From positions 23,504,139 through 23,568,138 of the forward strand of contig OY743168.1 in assembly GCA_963555705.1 (NCBI GenBank): a DNA stretch of 64,000 bases, given 5' to 3'. A program made the position numbers and the translations under genes. Below, one piece after another: positions 12,501-24,734 of this stretch. Position 1 is the stretch's first letter, and every line of letters starts with the position of its first letter. The DNA is from Ligustrum vulgare. Its lineage: Eukaryota > Streptophyta > Magnoliopsida > Lamiales > Oleaceae. The notes below the pieces were generated by a model. The model was given only the letters and a program-made list of their open reading frames with translations, was not told the origin of the DNA and searched no databases.

Positions 12501-12984
12501 AATATGTTTTGTTAAAATTAATTGCCGATTTAAGTTATATTAATATCTTACTTTAATTTCTCACAAACAAGAGCATAATATTATACTTTTTTCCTATTTA
12601 AAAATATGCTCACAAATTAATTCAATTTTTCTAACGCACGCTATTTTCACATTTCTTTGCGACTTATTATAACTATCGTATAAAAGAATTATTGATTTGC
12701 CTAATTTTTTATAATATCAAATTACTTCTTAATATAGCACGCACGATTTATTTATTAAACCGACATTTTAAACAATTGTTTAATATATATTTCAAAAAAG
12801 TTGACGAAAATTTTCAATAAAATATTAATTAATATATTAAAAATTGAGGTCAATTTACCATTTACAATTTTCCTCTAACAATATTGATTACGTAAACTAT
12901 TTTCAAAAACAATATTAGTACTCAAAAAAACGTTACTTTAACATTTGCCATAAACATAAGGGACCATGATACTTAAAAAAAAGG

Positions 12985-13190
12985 TAGGTGTGGGCGTGAG
13001 TTGGGTTGGGTTGGGTTTTGGTCAAACCCGAACCCGAACCCAACCCAACTTTGTCGAGTTGATGTAAAATCAACCCAATCCAAGATTTTAACCCAACCCA
13101 ATAAGGTATCGGGCAAGTTGGGCGGGTTGAGTTTCGGCCCAGATTGGCAAAATATATTAAAATAGCCCAAAAATCCAACTTTTGTAACCT
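12985..13190. mobile_element. hAT-like terminal fragment, GGGTTGGG-rich
   Basis: TAGGTGTGGGCGTGAGTTGG followed by alternating GGGTTGGG and AACCCGAACCC motifs matches the subterminal style of plant hAT elements. A second block of this type lies at 17640-17830 and could be the other end, but the two do not form a convincing inverted repeat. Confidence 0.4.
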
Positions 13191-13316
13191 CAATTAATTA
13201 TTCAAGTGTATAACCTGTCAAATCACTTAAAATTTAAATTATTGACCCAATAAAGGAGCTAAGTCCAGCAAAAATTCCCGCTCAAAGTTTGGCTTAAATT
13301 CCCGCCCATGTGAAGC

Positions 13317-13406
13317 TTGCTGGGGAAGACTAATAAAGTAGGTCCACTTCAAATATCAAACTTGCTGGGGAAGACTAATAAAGTAGGTCCACTTCAAATA
13401 TCAAAT
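13317..13406. repeat. Two-copy 45-bp direct repeat
   Basis: CTTGCTGGGGAAGACTAATA and the following 25 bases occur twice in succession immediately before the first 697-bp unit. Confidence 0.9.
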
Positions 13407-13408
13407 TT

Positions 13409-16203
13409 GACTAAAATTCAAAATTTGAAAATCACAAAATCTGAAAAGTTACAGAATCTGAAAAGAAGCCAGTTTTTCCATTTTCTGACCGGACTGAAAA
13501 AGTGACATTCCGGCCGATCCAGAACTCCGATCTACGATCGACCACCGCCATCAGAACGGGCTCTACAAGGAGAAGACTCGCCTAAAATTTTGGGGCGATC
13601 CGACGGTTGAAACAGAAGTTATTCACCGGAGAAGATATTGCTGGCGGACTGAAAAATCGCGATTCCGGCCAAACGGGAGCTCCAATCGCGAAACGGTCAC
13701 CACCGTTGGGTTCGTGACGAGGAGGAGAAGCTTCCTGTGTTTTTTGGCATTTTCCGATCTCCGGCGACTGGGGCGGTTTCCGGCGGCGACGGCGGTCCGG
13801 CGAGGCGTTTCCGGACAGAATCTTCAGCCCGACCTGCTCATCCCATTTCCGAAGTCCATTTTGCAAAAGCTAACATATCGCCGCCCACATCCATGACGAA
13901 TCCGACCAATTGACTTGCCGCTACCCATAGTAAGTTTCGATTTGTTCATTAACTAAAAAGCTGTCATTTAACTGTATTATTTTCGAATTTATTGTATTTT
14001 GAGTATGCATTTGATTTGGTGGACTGTTATATATATCAATCAAGATTTTAGGGTAATAAGCAAATCTTGACATTGGGATAGTATTCATTAATATTGTTTG
14101 TGTTTGACTAAAATTCAAAATTTGAAAATCACAAAATCTGAAAAGTTACAGAATCTGAAAAGAAGCCAGTTTTTCCATTTTCTGACCGGACTGAAAAAGT
14201 GACATTCCGGCCGATCCAGAACTCCGATCTACGATCGGCCACCGCCATCAGAACGGGCTCTTCAAGGAGAAGACTCGCCTAAAATTTTGGGGCGATCCGA
14301 CGGTTGAAACAGAAGTTATTCACCGGAGAAGATATTGCTGGCGGACTGAAAAATCGCGATTCCGGCCAAACGGGAGCTCCAATCGCGAAACGGTCACCAC
14401 CGTTGGGTTCGTGACGAGGAGGAGAAGCTTCCTGTGTTTTTTGGCATTTTCCGATCTCCGGCGACTGGGGCGGTTTCCGGCGGCGGCGGCGGTCCGGCGA
14501 GGCGTTTCCGGACAGAATCTTCAGCCCGACCTGCTCATCCCATTTCCGAAGTCCATTTTGCAAAAGCTAACATATCGCCGCCCACATCCATGACGAATCC
14601 GACCAATTGACTTGCCGCTACCCATAGTAAGTTTCGATTTGTTCATTAACTAAAAAGCTGTCATTTAACTGTATTATTTTCGAATTTATTGTATTTTGAG
14701 TATGCATTTGATTTGGTGGACTGTTATATATATCAATCAAGATTTTAGGGTAATAAGCAAATCTTGACATTGGGATAGTATTCATTAATATTGTTTGTGT
14801 TTGACTAAAATTCAAAATTTGAAAATCACAAAATCTGAAAAGTTACAGAATCTGAAAAGAAGCCAGTTTTTCCATTTTCTGACCGGACTGAAAAAGTGAC
14901 ATTCCGGCCGATCCAGAACTCCGATCTACGATCGGCCACCGCCATCAGAACGGGCTCTTCAAGGAGAAGACTCGCCTAAAATTTTGGGGCGATCCGACGG
15001 TTGAAACAGAAGTTATTCACCGGAGAAGATATTGCTGGCGGACTGAAAAATCGCGATTCCGGCCAAACGGGAGCTCCAATCGCGAAACGGTCACCACCGT
15101 TGGGTTCGTGACGAGGAGGAGAAGCTTCCTGTGTTTTTTGGCATTTTCCGATCTCCGGCGACTGGGGCGGTTTCCGGCGGCGGCGGCGGTCCGGCGAGGC
15201 GTTTCCGGACAGAATCTTCAGCCCGACCTGCTCATCCCATTTCCGAAGTCCATTTTGCAAAAGCTAACATATCGCCGCCCACATCCATGACGAATCCGAC
15301 CAATTGACTTGCCGCTACCCATAGTAAGTTTCGATTTGTTCATTAACTAAAAAGCTGTCATTTAACTGTATTATTTTCGAATTTATTGTATTTTGAGTAT
15401 GCATTTGATTTGGTGGACTGTTATATATATCAATCAAGATTTTAGGGTAATAAGCAAATCTTGACATTGGGATAGTATTCATTAATATTGTTTGTGTTTG
15501 ACTAAAATTCAAAATTTGAAAATCACAAAATCTGAAAAGTTACAGAATCTGAAAAGAAGCCAGTTTTTCCATTTTCTGACCGGACTGAAAAAGTGACATT
15601 CCGGCCGATCCAGAACTCCGATCTACGATCGGCCACCGCCATCAGAACGGGCTCTTCAAGGAGAAGACTCGCCTAAAATTTTGGGGCGATCCGACGGTTG
15701 AAACAGAAGTTATTCACCGGAGAAGATATTGCTGGCGGACTGAAAAATCGCGATTCCGGCCAAACGGGAGCTCCAATCGCGAAACGGTCACCACCGTTGG
15801 GTTCGTGACGAGGAGGAGAAGCTTCCTGTGTTTTTTGGCATTTTCCGATCTCCGACGACTGGGGTGATTTCCGGCGGCGGCGGCGGCGGCGGTCCGACGA
15901 GGCGTTTCCGGACAGAATCTTCAGCCCGACCTGCTCATCCCATTTCCGAAGTCCATTTTGCAAAAGCTAACATATCGCCGCCCACATCCATGACGAATCC
16001 GACCAATTGACTTGTCGCCGCCCATAGTAAGTTTCGATTTGTTCATCAATTAAAAAGTTGTCATTTAACTGTATTATTTTCGAATTTATTGTATTTTGAG
16101 TATGCATTTGATTTGGTGGACTGTTATATATATCAATCAAGATTTTAGGGTAATAAGCACATCTTGACATTGGGATAGTATTCATTAATATTGTTTTTGT
16201 TTG
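13409..16203. repeat. Four-copy tandem array of a 697-bp unit
   Basis: Units start at 13409, 14106, 14803 and 15500 with GACTAAAATTCAAAATTTG. The first three are exactly 697 bp; the fourth is about 704 bp, with extra GCG triplets near 15880. Units 1-3 differ at only a few bases, while unit 4 carries more changes. Each unit has a GC-rich part (~420 bp, with CCGGCGAC and GGCGG runs) and an AT-rich part. The junction CCATAG-TAAGTTTCG looks like a 5'UTR/intron boundary. Minus-strand frames of 94-96 aa recur in every unit but begin and end in low-complexity sequence and are probably not genes. The array lies just upstream of a Helitron 3' end and may be inside that element. Confidence 0.9.
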
Positions 16204-16616
16204 CTTTGACCATTTATCCAATCTAGGGGTTAAGAAGCCAGCTGGAACGACTGAAGAAAATGAAAAGCACTTTGGTTCTGATTCCTCAAGACTTATCATG
16301 GTAATGAGATTTTCATGGACGATTAATAGGGTTTGAATGGCTATGGTAAATTTCACTAACATTGTCCGAACTTCACTAATACGTACGGATCTATCACCAA
16401 TGCTTTAATCTAACATTTTACATTTTATTTTTTGCGTTCTATTTCTATTGTCTGAACTTCACTTATATTCAATTTTTTCGAACTTTCAAAATTGAATAGA
16501 CATTATTAATATTGTATGAAATTATTTATGAATTATTTATTGGCACGTCATGATGTTTTCTTTTGGAATCATTCATAGAAATTACAGTTGCCGTGCATCG
16601 CACGGGTAAGAACTAG
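16204..16616 (+). mobile_element. Helitron 3' end with a possible captured exon
   Basis: The terminus is textbook: a hairpin CCGTGC-ATC-GCACGG at 16591-16605, a short spacer GGTAAGAA, then CTAG at 16613-16616 followed by T. About 16204-16304 reads openly on + (FDHLSNLGVKKPAGTTEE..., ending before GTAATGAG) and could be an exon captured from a host gene; I do not recognise it. The element's 5' TC end was not found, so its length is unknown and the 697-bp array may or may not be internal. Confidence 0.65.
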
Positions 16617-18600
16617 TTAAACAATATATCTAACAACTTAAAAAATGTACCAAAAATGTTAAATACCTATAAAATCCAATTAACCGGAAAAACCCAAAGA
16701 AAAATTACAAATATTACAAATTTTAATCATTTTAGCTACATCTATAAAGTATAAACTTGTAGAATCATTCAAATAATATCATACAGTCAATCAAACAAGA
16801 TCGATCAATTCATCCAAATAAAATTGAGACATCTCAAATATAATTTAATAGTATAATCATCCAAATATAATTAAAATAATAATCCATCCATTAATAAATA
16901 TGTAAAGCACCTGTCTTCATTTTCTTTTAGGTCACTTGGAACTTTTGGAAGTTTTCAAGAACTTAAACTTCAAATGAATATATGAAAAAACAAGAAATCT
17001 GGTTCTGAATCCGTCTACAGTAAAATTTGTTAAACGTCAGTGGGCTGAAACTACTTCTAAACTAACAATAAACATTAACAAACTAATTACCCACTAACTA
17101 ATTAACCACTAAACAGAATACTCAACTAATTTAAATTTTTTAGTAGTAAAGAAATCTGGAACAGCCGAACACGGAGTTAGGGACAGGGGTCACCGGCGGC
17201 AGTCAACAGCTCAAAACGGGTTGGAAATGAAAAAACTAAAAATTCAAAACATAAACCCAAGCATATACCTCAATAATATTGATAAGATCTTAAAGAAAAT
17301 GAAAGAACTAAAACCGAACTCAGAATAGTAAAATACCAAACAAGAACAAAGTTTGGTGCGTACGGTAGAACAAGGCGAAGACGAAAGCGGGTACGGAGGG
17401 AGAAGCTTGGAGCAGCGGCAACTTTGAAATCTGGTGGAGGCGTCGTCAGCTGGAGCAGCGACGGAGGAAGAGTGAGAGGCTGAGGGACTGAGCGAGGCTG
17501 TGAGAGACGAGAGCATGCGATGCGAGAGCGAGAGCGAGAGGTAGGGTTTTAAGTTTAAAAATCTGATCTATTTGTTTGTTTGTTTTTTTTTTTTATAAAG
17601 TTCATTACACATTTTACATTTACACGCTTTTTTCCCTCTAATATAAAAAAAGGGTTAGGTCGGGTCGAGTTAACCGAGTTTCAAGTGGTAACATGAAACC
17701 CGACCCAATTTTTGTAGCAAAATCCCGAACCTAGCCATATTTTTGTGAAAAATCGACCTAACCCAATCGGTTCGATTTGACAGGTTTGTGTGGGGAGGAT
17801 TGGATTTTACCCAATCCTACTTGTACAAACTGATTTATTTCCCCTCACATTGAGGCGGCCCACAAATAATATAATATTAGTGGGCCCCTTTGATATGAGA
17901 CGGTGTAAACCTATTTGTCATCCTCTATTTGTACCGTAAAAAAATTCACGCATAAAACACCTTCAGAAAATGAGTGATACATTTTTGTTGTTTGTTTATA
18001 ATTTCCATATACTCATAAAAAATGCGATATTTTAATTATGATCTCTTAAATTTTAATTAATATTAGAAAACTCATAAACTTTTTTTATCAAAATAAATAT
18101 AAGATTAATTTTAATAATTGTTTAAAGATTATATCATCTAAAACTTTCGATGTAATTTCTTAATCTTCAGTGACTGTCATTTTAAGCACAAATATTATTA
18201 TTTTTTAGATATAATGATTTCTGTTTGATTTATAAACTTATTTATTTATGATTTTAAGATAAAAATTAATGATTGAAAATTAAAGAGAAAAATGCGTGTT
18301 ATTAAAAGTAATTTGAAAAATTATATTGTTTATAAATAAAAAATATTTTTTTACCAAACGGAAAATCCCAGATTTTTTCTTTTTCATGCTGAAAAAAGCT
18401 TCTTGAATCGAAGTTTTCGTTCACTTCTTTCCTACCAGCATAATTTTTTTTGGGGAACTGGGCCTCAAAGAACCCATATAATATCAAGCTTAAAATCCAC
18501 TTTCGATTTGTTTTCCGTCTGGAATTTCTACAATTTATCGGTAAAGTTAACTTAAAGGTGTTCTAAATTCATTTTCCTCTGATTTATTGATTTATTTTGT
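16617..18600. other. Non-genic interval with two GC-rich islands
   Basis: Mostly AT-rich. 17158-17540 is a purine-rich GC island (GAGAGCGAGAGCGAGAG near its end) similar in style to 31470-31640 and to the end of the LTR near 35000. 17640-17830 carries GGGTCGGGTC / AACCCGACCC motifs like hAT subterminal DNA. No gene is recognised; the 90-aa minus-strand frame here is not convincing. Confidence 0.4.
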
Positions 18601-18609
18601 TATTGACAG

Positions 18610-19158
18610 GTGAGATTTCAAGAAAAGGAAGCATTTTTTAGTTGGTGATGTATCGTAATGTTAAAAACAGCATTCGAGGGCAAGAAACAACATCAACAAT
18701 TCAAAATGGTACTAGCAGTAATGGTGGCAATAATTGTTGCAGCTGAGTTAAAACTCTACCAAGCTTTCATATTTTCTTCACATTCATTCTTCTTCTCCTG
18801 TTTTACTTATTCTATCTTCGCCGGGGGAGGGTTGAGAATGAGGACAAGTAATTCAATGCCATCTTTTCAAAGTAGCAGTGAAATCTCCAGGGTAAGTTAC
18901 ATGAAGATCCTTTACTGATTGATATTTATATTTTCATTGAGGACGAGAATCCAAAATGAATCTTTGTTTTCCAATTACCATAAATCGAAACTTCTGTAGA
19001 TGAATGTCTCGGATCAATACAGCATTTGTTTGTATGTATGATTGTTTTTTATTTTCTTATTGTTGTGTTTTGCAGTGTGAAATGGGGTTGAAGAAGGAGG
19101 TGAGAGAGATGCTACCCATTATTGTTTTCAAGGAGAGCTTTTCTGTCAAAGAGACACA
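18610..19158 (+). pseudogene. Truncated ATL-type RING-H2 E3 ligase gene (ATL7/ATL58/ATL59-like)
   Basis: Exon 1 runs to 18891 (donor GTAAGT) and exon 2 is 19076-19158 (acceptor TTTTGCAG, donor GTGAGT). Exon 2 encodes GLKKEVREMLPIIVFKES, the signature found just before the RING-H2 domain in this ATL subgroup. Exon 1 has its membrane-anchor region, with ELKLYQAFIFS in one frame and a hydrophobic FTFILLLLFYLFYLRRG in another, and the N-terminus from the ATG at 18649 in a third. Several frameshifts therefore disrupt it. No exon encoding the Cys/His RING pattern follows: 19160-24000 is transposon sequence. Intact relatives are membrane-anchored ubiquitin ligases; this copy lacks the catalytic domain. 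Confidence 0.8.
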
Positions 19159-19215
19159 GTGAGTTATCTTCCTTGCATTTTTTATTCTTAGATTTGATTT
19201 CCTTTGATGCATTTA

Positions 19216-19375
19216 GACCCTGTTTGGCCCCAAGTTTTTAAAACACTCAATCTCAACCATCCATTTTAGTCAAGCCACAATATTTGACTTTTCAAATAAT
19301 TTTTAACCACACATTCCCCCAAAAATACTATTCCAAACCACAATTTTCTTCAAGAATTGGAGGCCAAACAGGGGC
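19216..19375. mobile_element. Tourist-like MITE, 160 bp
   Basis: Inverted ends GACCCTGTTTGGCC and GGCCAAACAGGGGC are flanked by TTA on both sides. It sits in what was the second intron of the RING-H2 gene remnant. Confidence 0.85.
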
Positions 19376-19954
19376 TTAATGTTACTAGTGATATACACGT
19401 GATTGTGCACTAATATTTTAGATTTTTAATATTTTCATTTTTTTTATTTTATTAGTAGTTAATAGTTACACAGTTAAAGTAGGAATTGTAATAAAGATAA
19501 AATAATAATATTGTTAGATGTTATAATGAAGAATATTGATATTTTATTTACTTTCATAGAAATACAAGTGAAATTAGAGAAGAGTTTAAAATATGGTAAT
19601 ACTAAAAGTAACTTGAATCTGGTGAATACCTTTGGGTGATTAACCTTTAATGATTGATTAACTCGTGATATGAAATCTTATGAATTTGGTGAGGTATTAA
19701 TACGGAAAAAAAAGTGATTGGAATTGTGAACACAGAGATATGTATGTGTACCTATACATGGAGTGAAAATATTGAAATTGGAATACAAATGATTTTAAGG
19801 AAAACCTGTAGAGAAAGTATATATCAAACGCAATGGTTTAAAAAGCTGGTGCTTGCTTTTGTTTACTTCTAAACATGAAGAAATTCGACCATATTCTGAG
19901 GAAAAAGAGTTAAAAATATGAACCATAAATTACAAATGACAATGTAAATGAAAG

Positions 19955-19958
<4 letters not shown>

Positions 19959-19999
<41 letters not shown>
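19959..19999. repeat. (AT)n microsatellite
   Basis: About 20 uninterrupted AT units within non-genic DNA. The flanking 19380-20025 holds nothing else recognised. Confidence 0.95.
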
Positions 20000-20003
<4 letters not shown>

Positions 20004-20027
20004 TAATAAGTAAGAAACAAAAAATTC

Positions 20028-20185
20028 AGCCACCGTTTAGTAAACAAATTTATAATCAACACATCTCCGCAAACAACTTTTTAACCTCGTTCATTTCTTC
20101 AAATTACTTTTCAACCACATTTTACCTCGAAAACATCACATTTTTTTTTTGTTTATAAACAAAAGACTTTTACCAAACAGAGGCT
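20028..20185. mobile_element. MITE-like element with ~12-bp inverted ends
   Basis: The left end AGCCACCGTTTAGTAAACAA and the right end, inverse TAGCCTCTGTTTGGTAAAAG, are similar. Target duplication is unclear, so the boundaries are approximate. Confidence 0.5.
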
Positions 20186-20378
20186 AAAAACTGCCAATAC
20201 ATGGCTATGTTTGCCTCTAAGAAAATATTATTGATTGGCAGAAGTAAGATGAGAAGAATATGTTCTATATATGTATATTATATATACGCATATAATTATT
20301 ATTAATTATTAGGATTTCGAAAAGTTTTTTATGATAGTTCTAAACTTTAATCACTGTAATTTCATTTATTTAAAACAA

Positions 20379-21639
20379 GGGTTAATTTTACAAAATACTA
20401 CTTAAGTTTCAACGAAATTTCAAATATACCACTGAAGTTCAATCGTTGCACAATCTACCACTCAAGTTCAAATTGATTACTCAAAATACCATTTTGTTGA
20501 TTTTCTTATCCAAAAATAGGCACAAAGAGTTCCTAATGTTTGGAAAATTTGCTAAAATGGTTCTCAATGTTTTATTTTGATATAAAAGTCCTTTTTTTAA
20601 TCTAAATTAACGAAAGTGGTTATTTTTATTGTATAATATAAATATCATTATGAAATAAATTAAATTAATATTTGTTTGGTATATATATATATATATATTT
20701 AAAGAAATTGATTTTTGTAAAGAAAGAAATCTTTTTTTTTTTTGAATAAATCTCTTCAAAAATCAAGTGAAAAGTATTTTTCTTTTAATATAATGTGTGT
20801 TTGAAAATTAAGAAAACAAAATTTTTGTTCGAAAATGAATTTAGGAGAAATGATTTTCAAAACTACTATTACAATCAAATATTAATTTAATTTATTTCAT
20901 AATAATTCATAGATAGTTTTTTTGTATAATCTATGAATTATTATGAACTAAATTAAATTAAGATTTGTTTGTAATAGTTTTTTTTTTCTTCATTTCCCCC
21001 AAATTCGTTTTCGAACGCACACTTTAAATGGACCCTTAACATTTTTCTAATTTTCAACTGCACGTTATATTAAAAAAAAATTATCTATTTTTTATTTCAT
21101 TTTCAAGAGATTTATTCAAGTATGATAATAATTTATTCGTTCTCAAGAATTAATTTCCTTAAAAATATATTCCAAACAAATATTAATTTAATTTATTTCA
21201 CAATAATTTTTAGATTGTCATAACAAATTTATATGCATATTAACCATTTGACCAATAAAATCCTAGTGAAAAAATCTAATATACTAATTTTAGTTAATTA
21301 AATATATATATAAAAAATTATGAAAATGTTATGACACAATTGTAAATTTTATATTAGAAAATAAGAATATTTTTGACATTTAAATAAAAAAAAGGACCAC
21401 TTTTGTTAATTTAGGAAAAAAATTAAGGACTTTTATATCAAAATAAAATATTAAGAACCATTTTAGCAACTTTTCCAAACATTATGGACTCTTTGTGCCT
21501 ATTTTTGGATAAGAAAATCAACAAAATGACATTTTGAGTAATCAATTTGAACTTGAGTGTTAGATTGTGTAACGATTAAACTTCAGTGATATATTTGAAA
21601 TTTCGCTGAAACTTAAGTGATATTTTGTAAAATTAACCC
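20379..21639. mobile_element. Mutator-like non-autonomous element with ~260-bp TIRs, 1261 bp
   Basis: The terminal ~260 bases are inverted copies: GGGTTAATTTTACAAAATA, GATTTTCTTATCCAAAAATA and ATTTTGATATAAAAGTCCTT recur in inverse order at the right end. An exact 10-bp duplication TTTAAAACAA flanks it (20369-20378, 21640-21649). Long TIRs with a 9-10-bp duplication are the mark of the Mutator superfamily. There is no transposase. The centre contains a further imperfect inversion around AATAATTCATAGATAG. Confidence 0.85.
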
Positions 21640-21649
21640 TTTAAAACAA

Positions 21650-21943
21650 TGTTTTCATCTATATTTCAATTATTGCAACCATGATTGTTTGAACAGTCAA
21701 AAAGTTATGGGGACATACTCTAATTAATTGCCTGGAAGAATCGGACTTGATTGTGGAGCCGATTTACGAACTCTGATAGCAAACTCCTCTACCGCAATAA
21801 TCAAAGTTGGGGTGGAGGAAATTTCCAATGCTAATCACGTTACTTCAAAATCGTTGTTCACGGTGAATCTAGTTTTCCATCACCGATTTGTCCTCGTTGG
21901 AGCAGTGGTTTTCCGTTTTTCAAATGGGTTTATGGATGATTAG
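21650..21943 (+). other. Unassigned segment with an open frame without ATG start
   Basis: The plus strand is open from a TTG near 21728 to the TAG at 21941, with unexceptional composition and no motif known to me. It could be an exon remnant of a host gene cut by the following LTR at 21944, or chance. I assign no function. Confidence 0.2.
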
Positions 21944-22056
21944 TGTAACGCCCCGAATTCTCTTTTAACTCGACGCGTTATCAAACATAATCTCGTTCAC
22001 ATTAAAATTTTGAAAATAATAAATTTAGGCAAAATACTTTATATTGAAATAATAAG

Positions 22057-22114
<58 letters not shown>

Positions 22115-24023
22115 CTTTATTCCCAATTGACTTAGAAAAAAAATTCGAAATAAACTGTTTGTAGATGTCATAGACAAATTCTGCAACTAATGCCATTTTT
22201 TCTCGAGTAATGCAGTATGTTTGTAAAAATTATTTAAAATAGCAAACGACGTCTAAAAATTTTGAACTTTTACTACAGTGTCCAGAACTCATGTAAATAC
22301 AACATATAAAAATTTGGGATTTTAATAACCACATTTGTAACAGGAAATTATTTTTTAAACAGGCTGGTCACTGTTTCCAAAACTGCCCCGTCGCAGTCTG
22401 CAAAAAAATTCATAATAAATTCTACGGGACTCCAATTGACCTGTTTTCAGTTCCATATGATAGATAACACATAAATGATCATTTTTCGTTTTAAAGCATT
22501 CGGAAATTGCAAATATACAACCTGCAGTAAATTTTCAAAGTGCAACCCAAAATCTGAAATTCTCCAGACAGTAATCAAAGTATACATATTTCCAAAAGTA
22601 ACATTTAATTGATCAAGAATTTCATTCCAAGAACTTTTCAAGTCTTAAAGAAAATGTACTGCAACATTTACATAAATAAGTCCCAACATAAATACATAAA
22701 AATTTAAATTTTATTCACTACTGCCGCCATCACGCCTTGTCCAGCCCTTCAATCTGTAAAGTTTTTAAATATGAGCATTTCGAAGAAAATACTTAGTAGT
22801 ATATACACACGCTAATGAAATTAAAATATACCAATATTTGATTTAATGTCAACATCAACTTTCATCTTTGGAAAACATTTTAACATGGCCAATTAATAAA
22901 TTTACTGTGATTACCTTCAATCACAGGTGATTACCTTCAATCACAACATATTAGATGACTACCTTCAATCATCAATCATAATCCCATCATAAATAATTTC
23001 ATAGCATGTCAATAAATAAATTAGCACATAATAGCTATGTATTTCATCAAACATAAGATATTGACACAAATTTCATGCTAGCATACTATTTAATTCAAAA
23101 GCGTAACCACTTGTGTACGGGAGAGGATACTACCTTGAATTTGCAGAAATTGTTGAGTTAAAATGCACGTGATGTTGAAATGCACAGCCACCCAAAACCA
23201 AAAGCTTTTCAATGTATTTTAATGGCCAAAAACGTGTAGTGTTAATTGATGGAAGAATAAAGAATTTAATTAATTTTGCTGTTGAAGAGACCGTACGAAA
23301 ATTTATTTTCAAAAGTTGAGATTTTATTCTGGTTACGAGAGAGGGTGATGGAATTAAAATACACATATAAAAATATAACATCATGCGGCAACGGTTAGTA
23401 AAAGTGGGTAGATAAATGTGGAAGGTGGCTGAGAAAATTATGCAATCCGGAGCTAAAATCTGGGAAGTGTGGATAACTGAAATTTGAAAATCTAGCTGGC
23501 GCATGAACTGATTGTAGACAAAAGTTTGAAATCCATTTCAATTGAATATTATAATAATAAAATAATATATAAGTTTTCATTTTCTTTAAACTAAAATAAC
23601 ATGAGTCGATCTAGACTAAAATAATTTTTTCTCGACTCCGACTTACACTATTTAATGTAAGCTACAAAATGACACCAATGTTGATATACTTTTATCAACC
23701 TTTAAAATATCTTTAAATATTTGACCCAATTGAAATTTTCAATTTTTCACAAAGAAAGACATTAATTTAAAACACTTTAAAATATTTTGGCTCGACTAAT
23801 AAGTTTGATATTTTAGAATGGTTCAAATTCGAACATTCAACATGATAAAATATTTCTCGCAATTAACCAAAATAATTGCTAGGAAAGAGCATGTAACATC
23901 ATAACTTGACCAAGAATTTATTTAAAACATTTGGAAGTGTCGTAGCGACTTGACAAGCTCATTAAATACTTTTGAATTCTAACATAAAATTCAACGTTAA
24001 ACTTAAAATTTCTGGTCGCTACA
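21944..24023 (-). mobile_element. Solo LTR, Ty3-gypsy-like, about 2.08 kb
   Basis: On + it begins TGTAACGCCCCG and ends GGTCGCTACA, the inverted-terminal style of large gypsy (Del/Tekay-like) LTRs. No primer-binding site adjoins either end and no target duplication is visible, so this is a solo or truncated LTR. A (TA)n run lies at 22058-22109. The small frames near 22500 and 23200 inside it are incidental. Confidence 0.55.
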
Positions 24024-24734
24024 ACATATTTTTTATTTGGCTCCAAGTTCTGTTTTCTCAATTATTTGGCTGAAATCCTTCATTTTTGCTGGACTTGAGA
24101 GCTTGGTTATGATGATTAGAGCATGATAGGCTTGGTGGTGATGGCTAGCTTTTATGGATTGTTTCTACTTCATTGACCGACTTTTGAGATTAACATTTCT
24201 CTCAGCTCCTTTCTTCCAATTTCAAGTAGTATTTTCATCGAACTAAACGTCATCAGATATATGCAGCTTCTCTTCGATACTTGGAACTTAGCATATCCGC
24301 CCAGACTTCATTTACTTGACCTAGAATATTTTTCTCCCATTCTAAACTTCAAATGAAGGTTGGAATTAATATATATATATAGCAATCTAAAACTCATACA
24401 TGATGAAATCACATAAAACATGTGAAGATCAGAATTCCCCTTCCCTAATTTCCCCCCAACACGTCACCTTCATTCAATTAAATGCTACGATTACAATCAG
24501 ATTTTCCAGCAATTTCATATCTTTAACTTAAAAAACCGAAACAAAAGAAATATAAAGAAAACAAACCAACTGATCCACTAGATATCACAACTGTTGACTT
24601 AGTGCCTGCCTGGGACTGGGGATCTGTAAGCACGGATCTGTGCACACTAATTTCTACATAAAAAAGGAAACTACTTGAAGAAACGTATCATTGAAATTAT
24701 TGCCCGAAGATCCCAGCAGTCAAGTCATATCTAA
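24024..24734. other. Intergenic DNA downstream of mS35
   Basis: Low-complexity AT-rich DNA. The part nearest 24735 is presumably the 3' UTR of the mS35 gene, which is read from the other strand. No other feature is recognised. Confidence 0.4.

Noticed and set aside
13582..15963. Four recurrent 94-96-aa minus-strand frames and 60-aa plus-strand frames in the 697-bp units
   Set aside because: They recur only because the unit is duplicated, use the GC-rich half on both strands, and have no motif or splice support.
13409..16203. Repeat array considered as CRISPR-like or satellite
   Set aside because: Units are long and contiguous with no spacers, and the genome is a plant; four copies are too few to call a satellite.
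12985..17830. One hAT element spanning both GGGTTGGG-rich blocks
   Set aside because: The two blocks do not form a recognisable inverted repeat and no 8-bp duplication was found, so they are listed separately.
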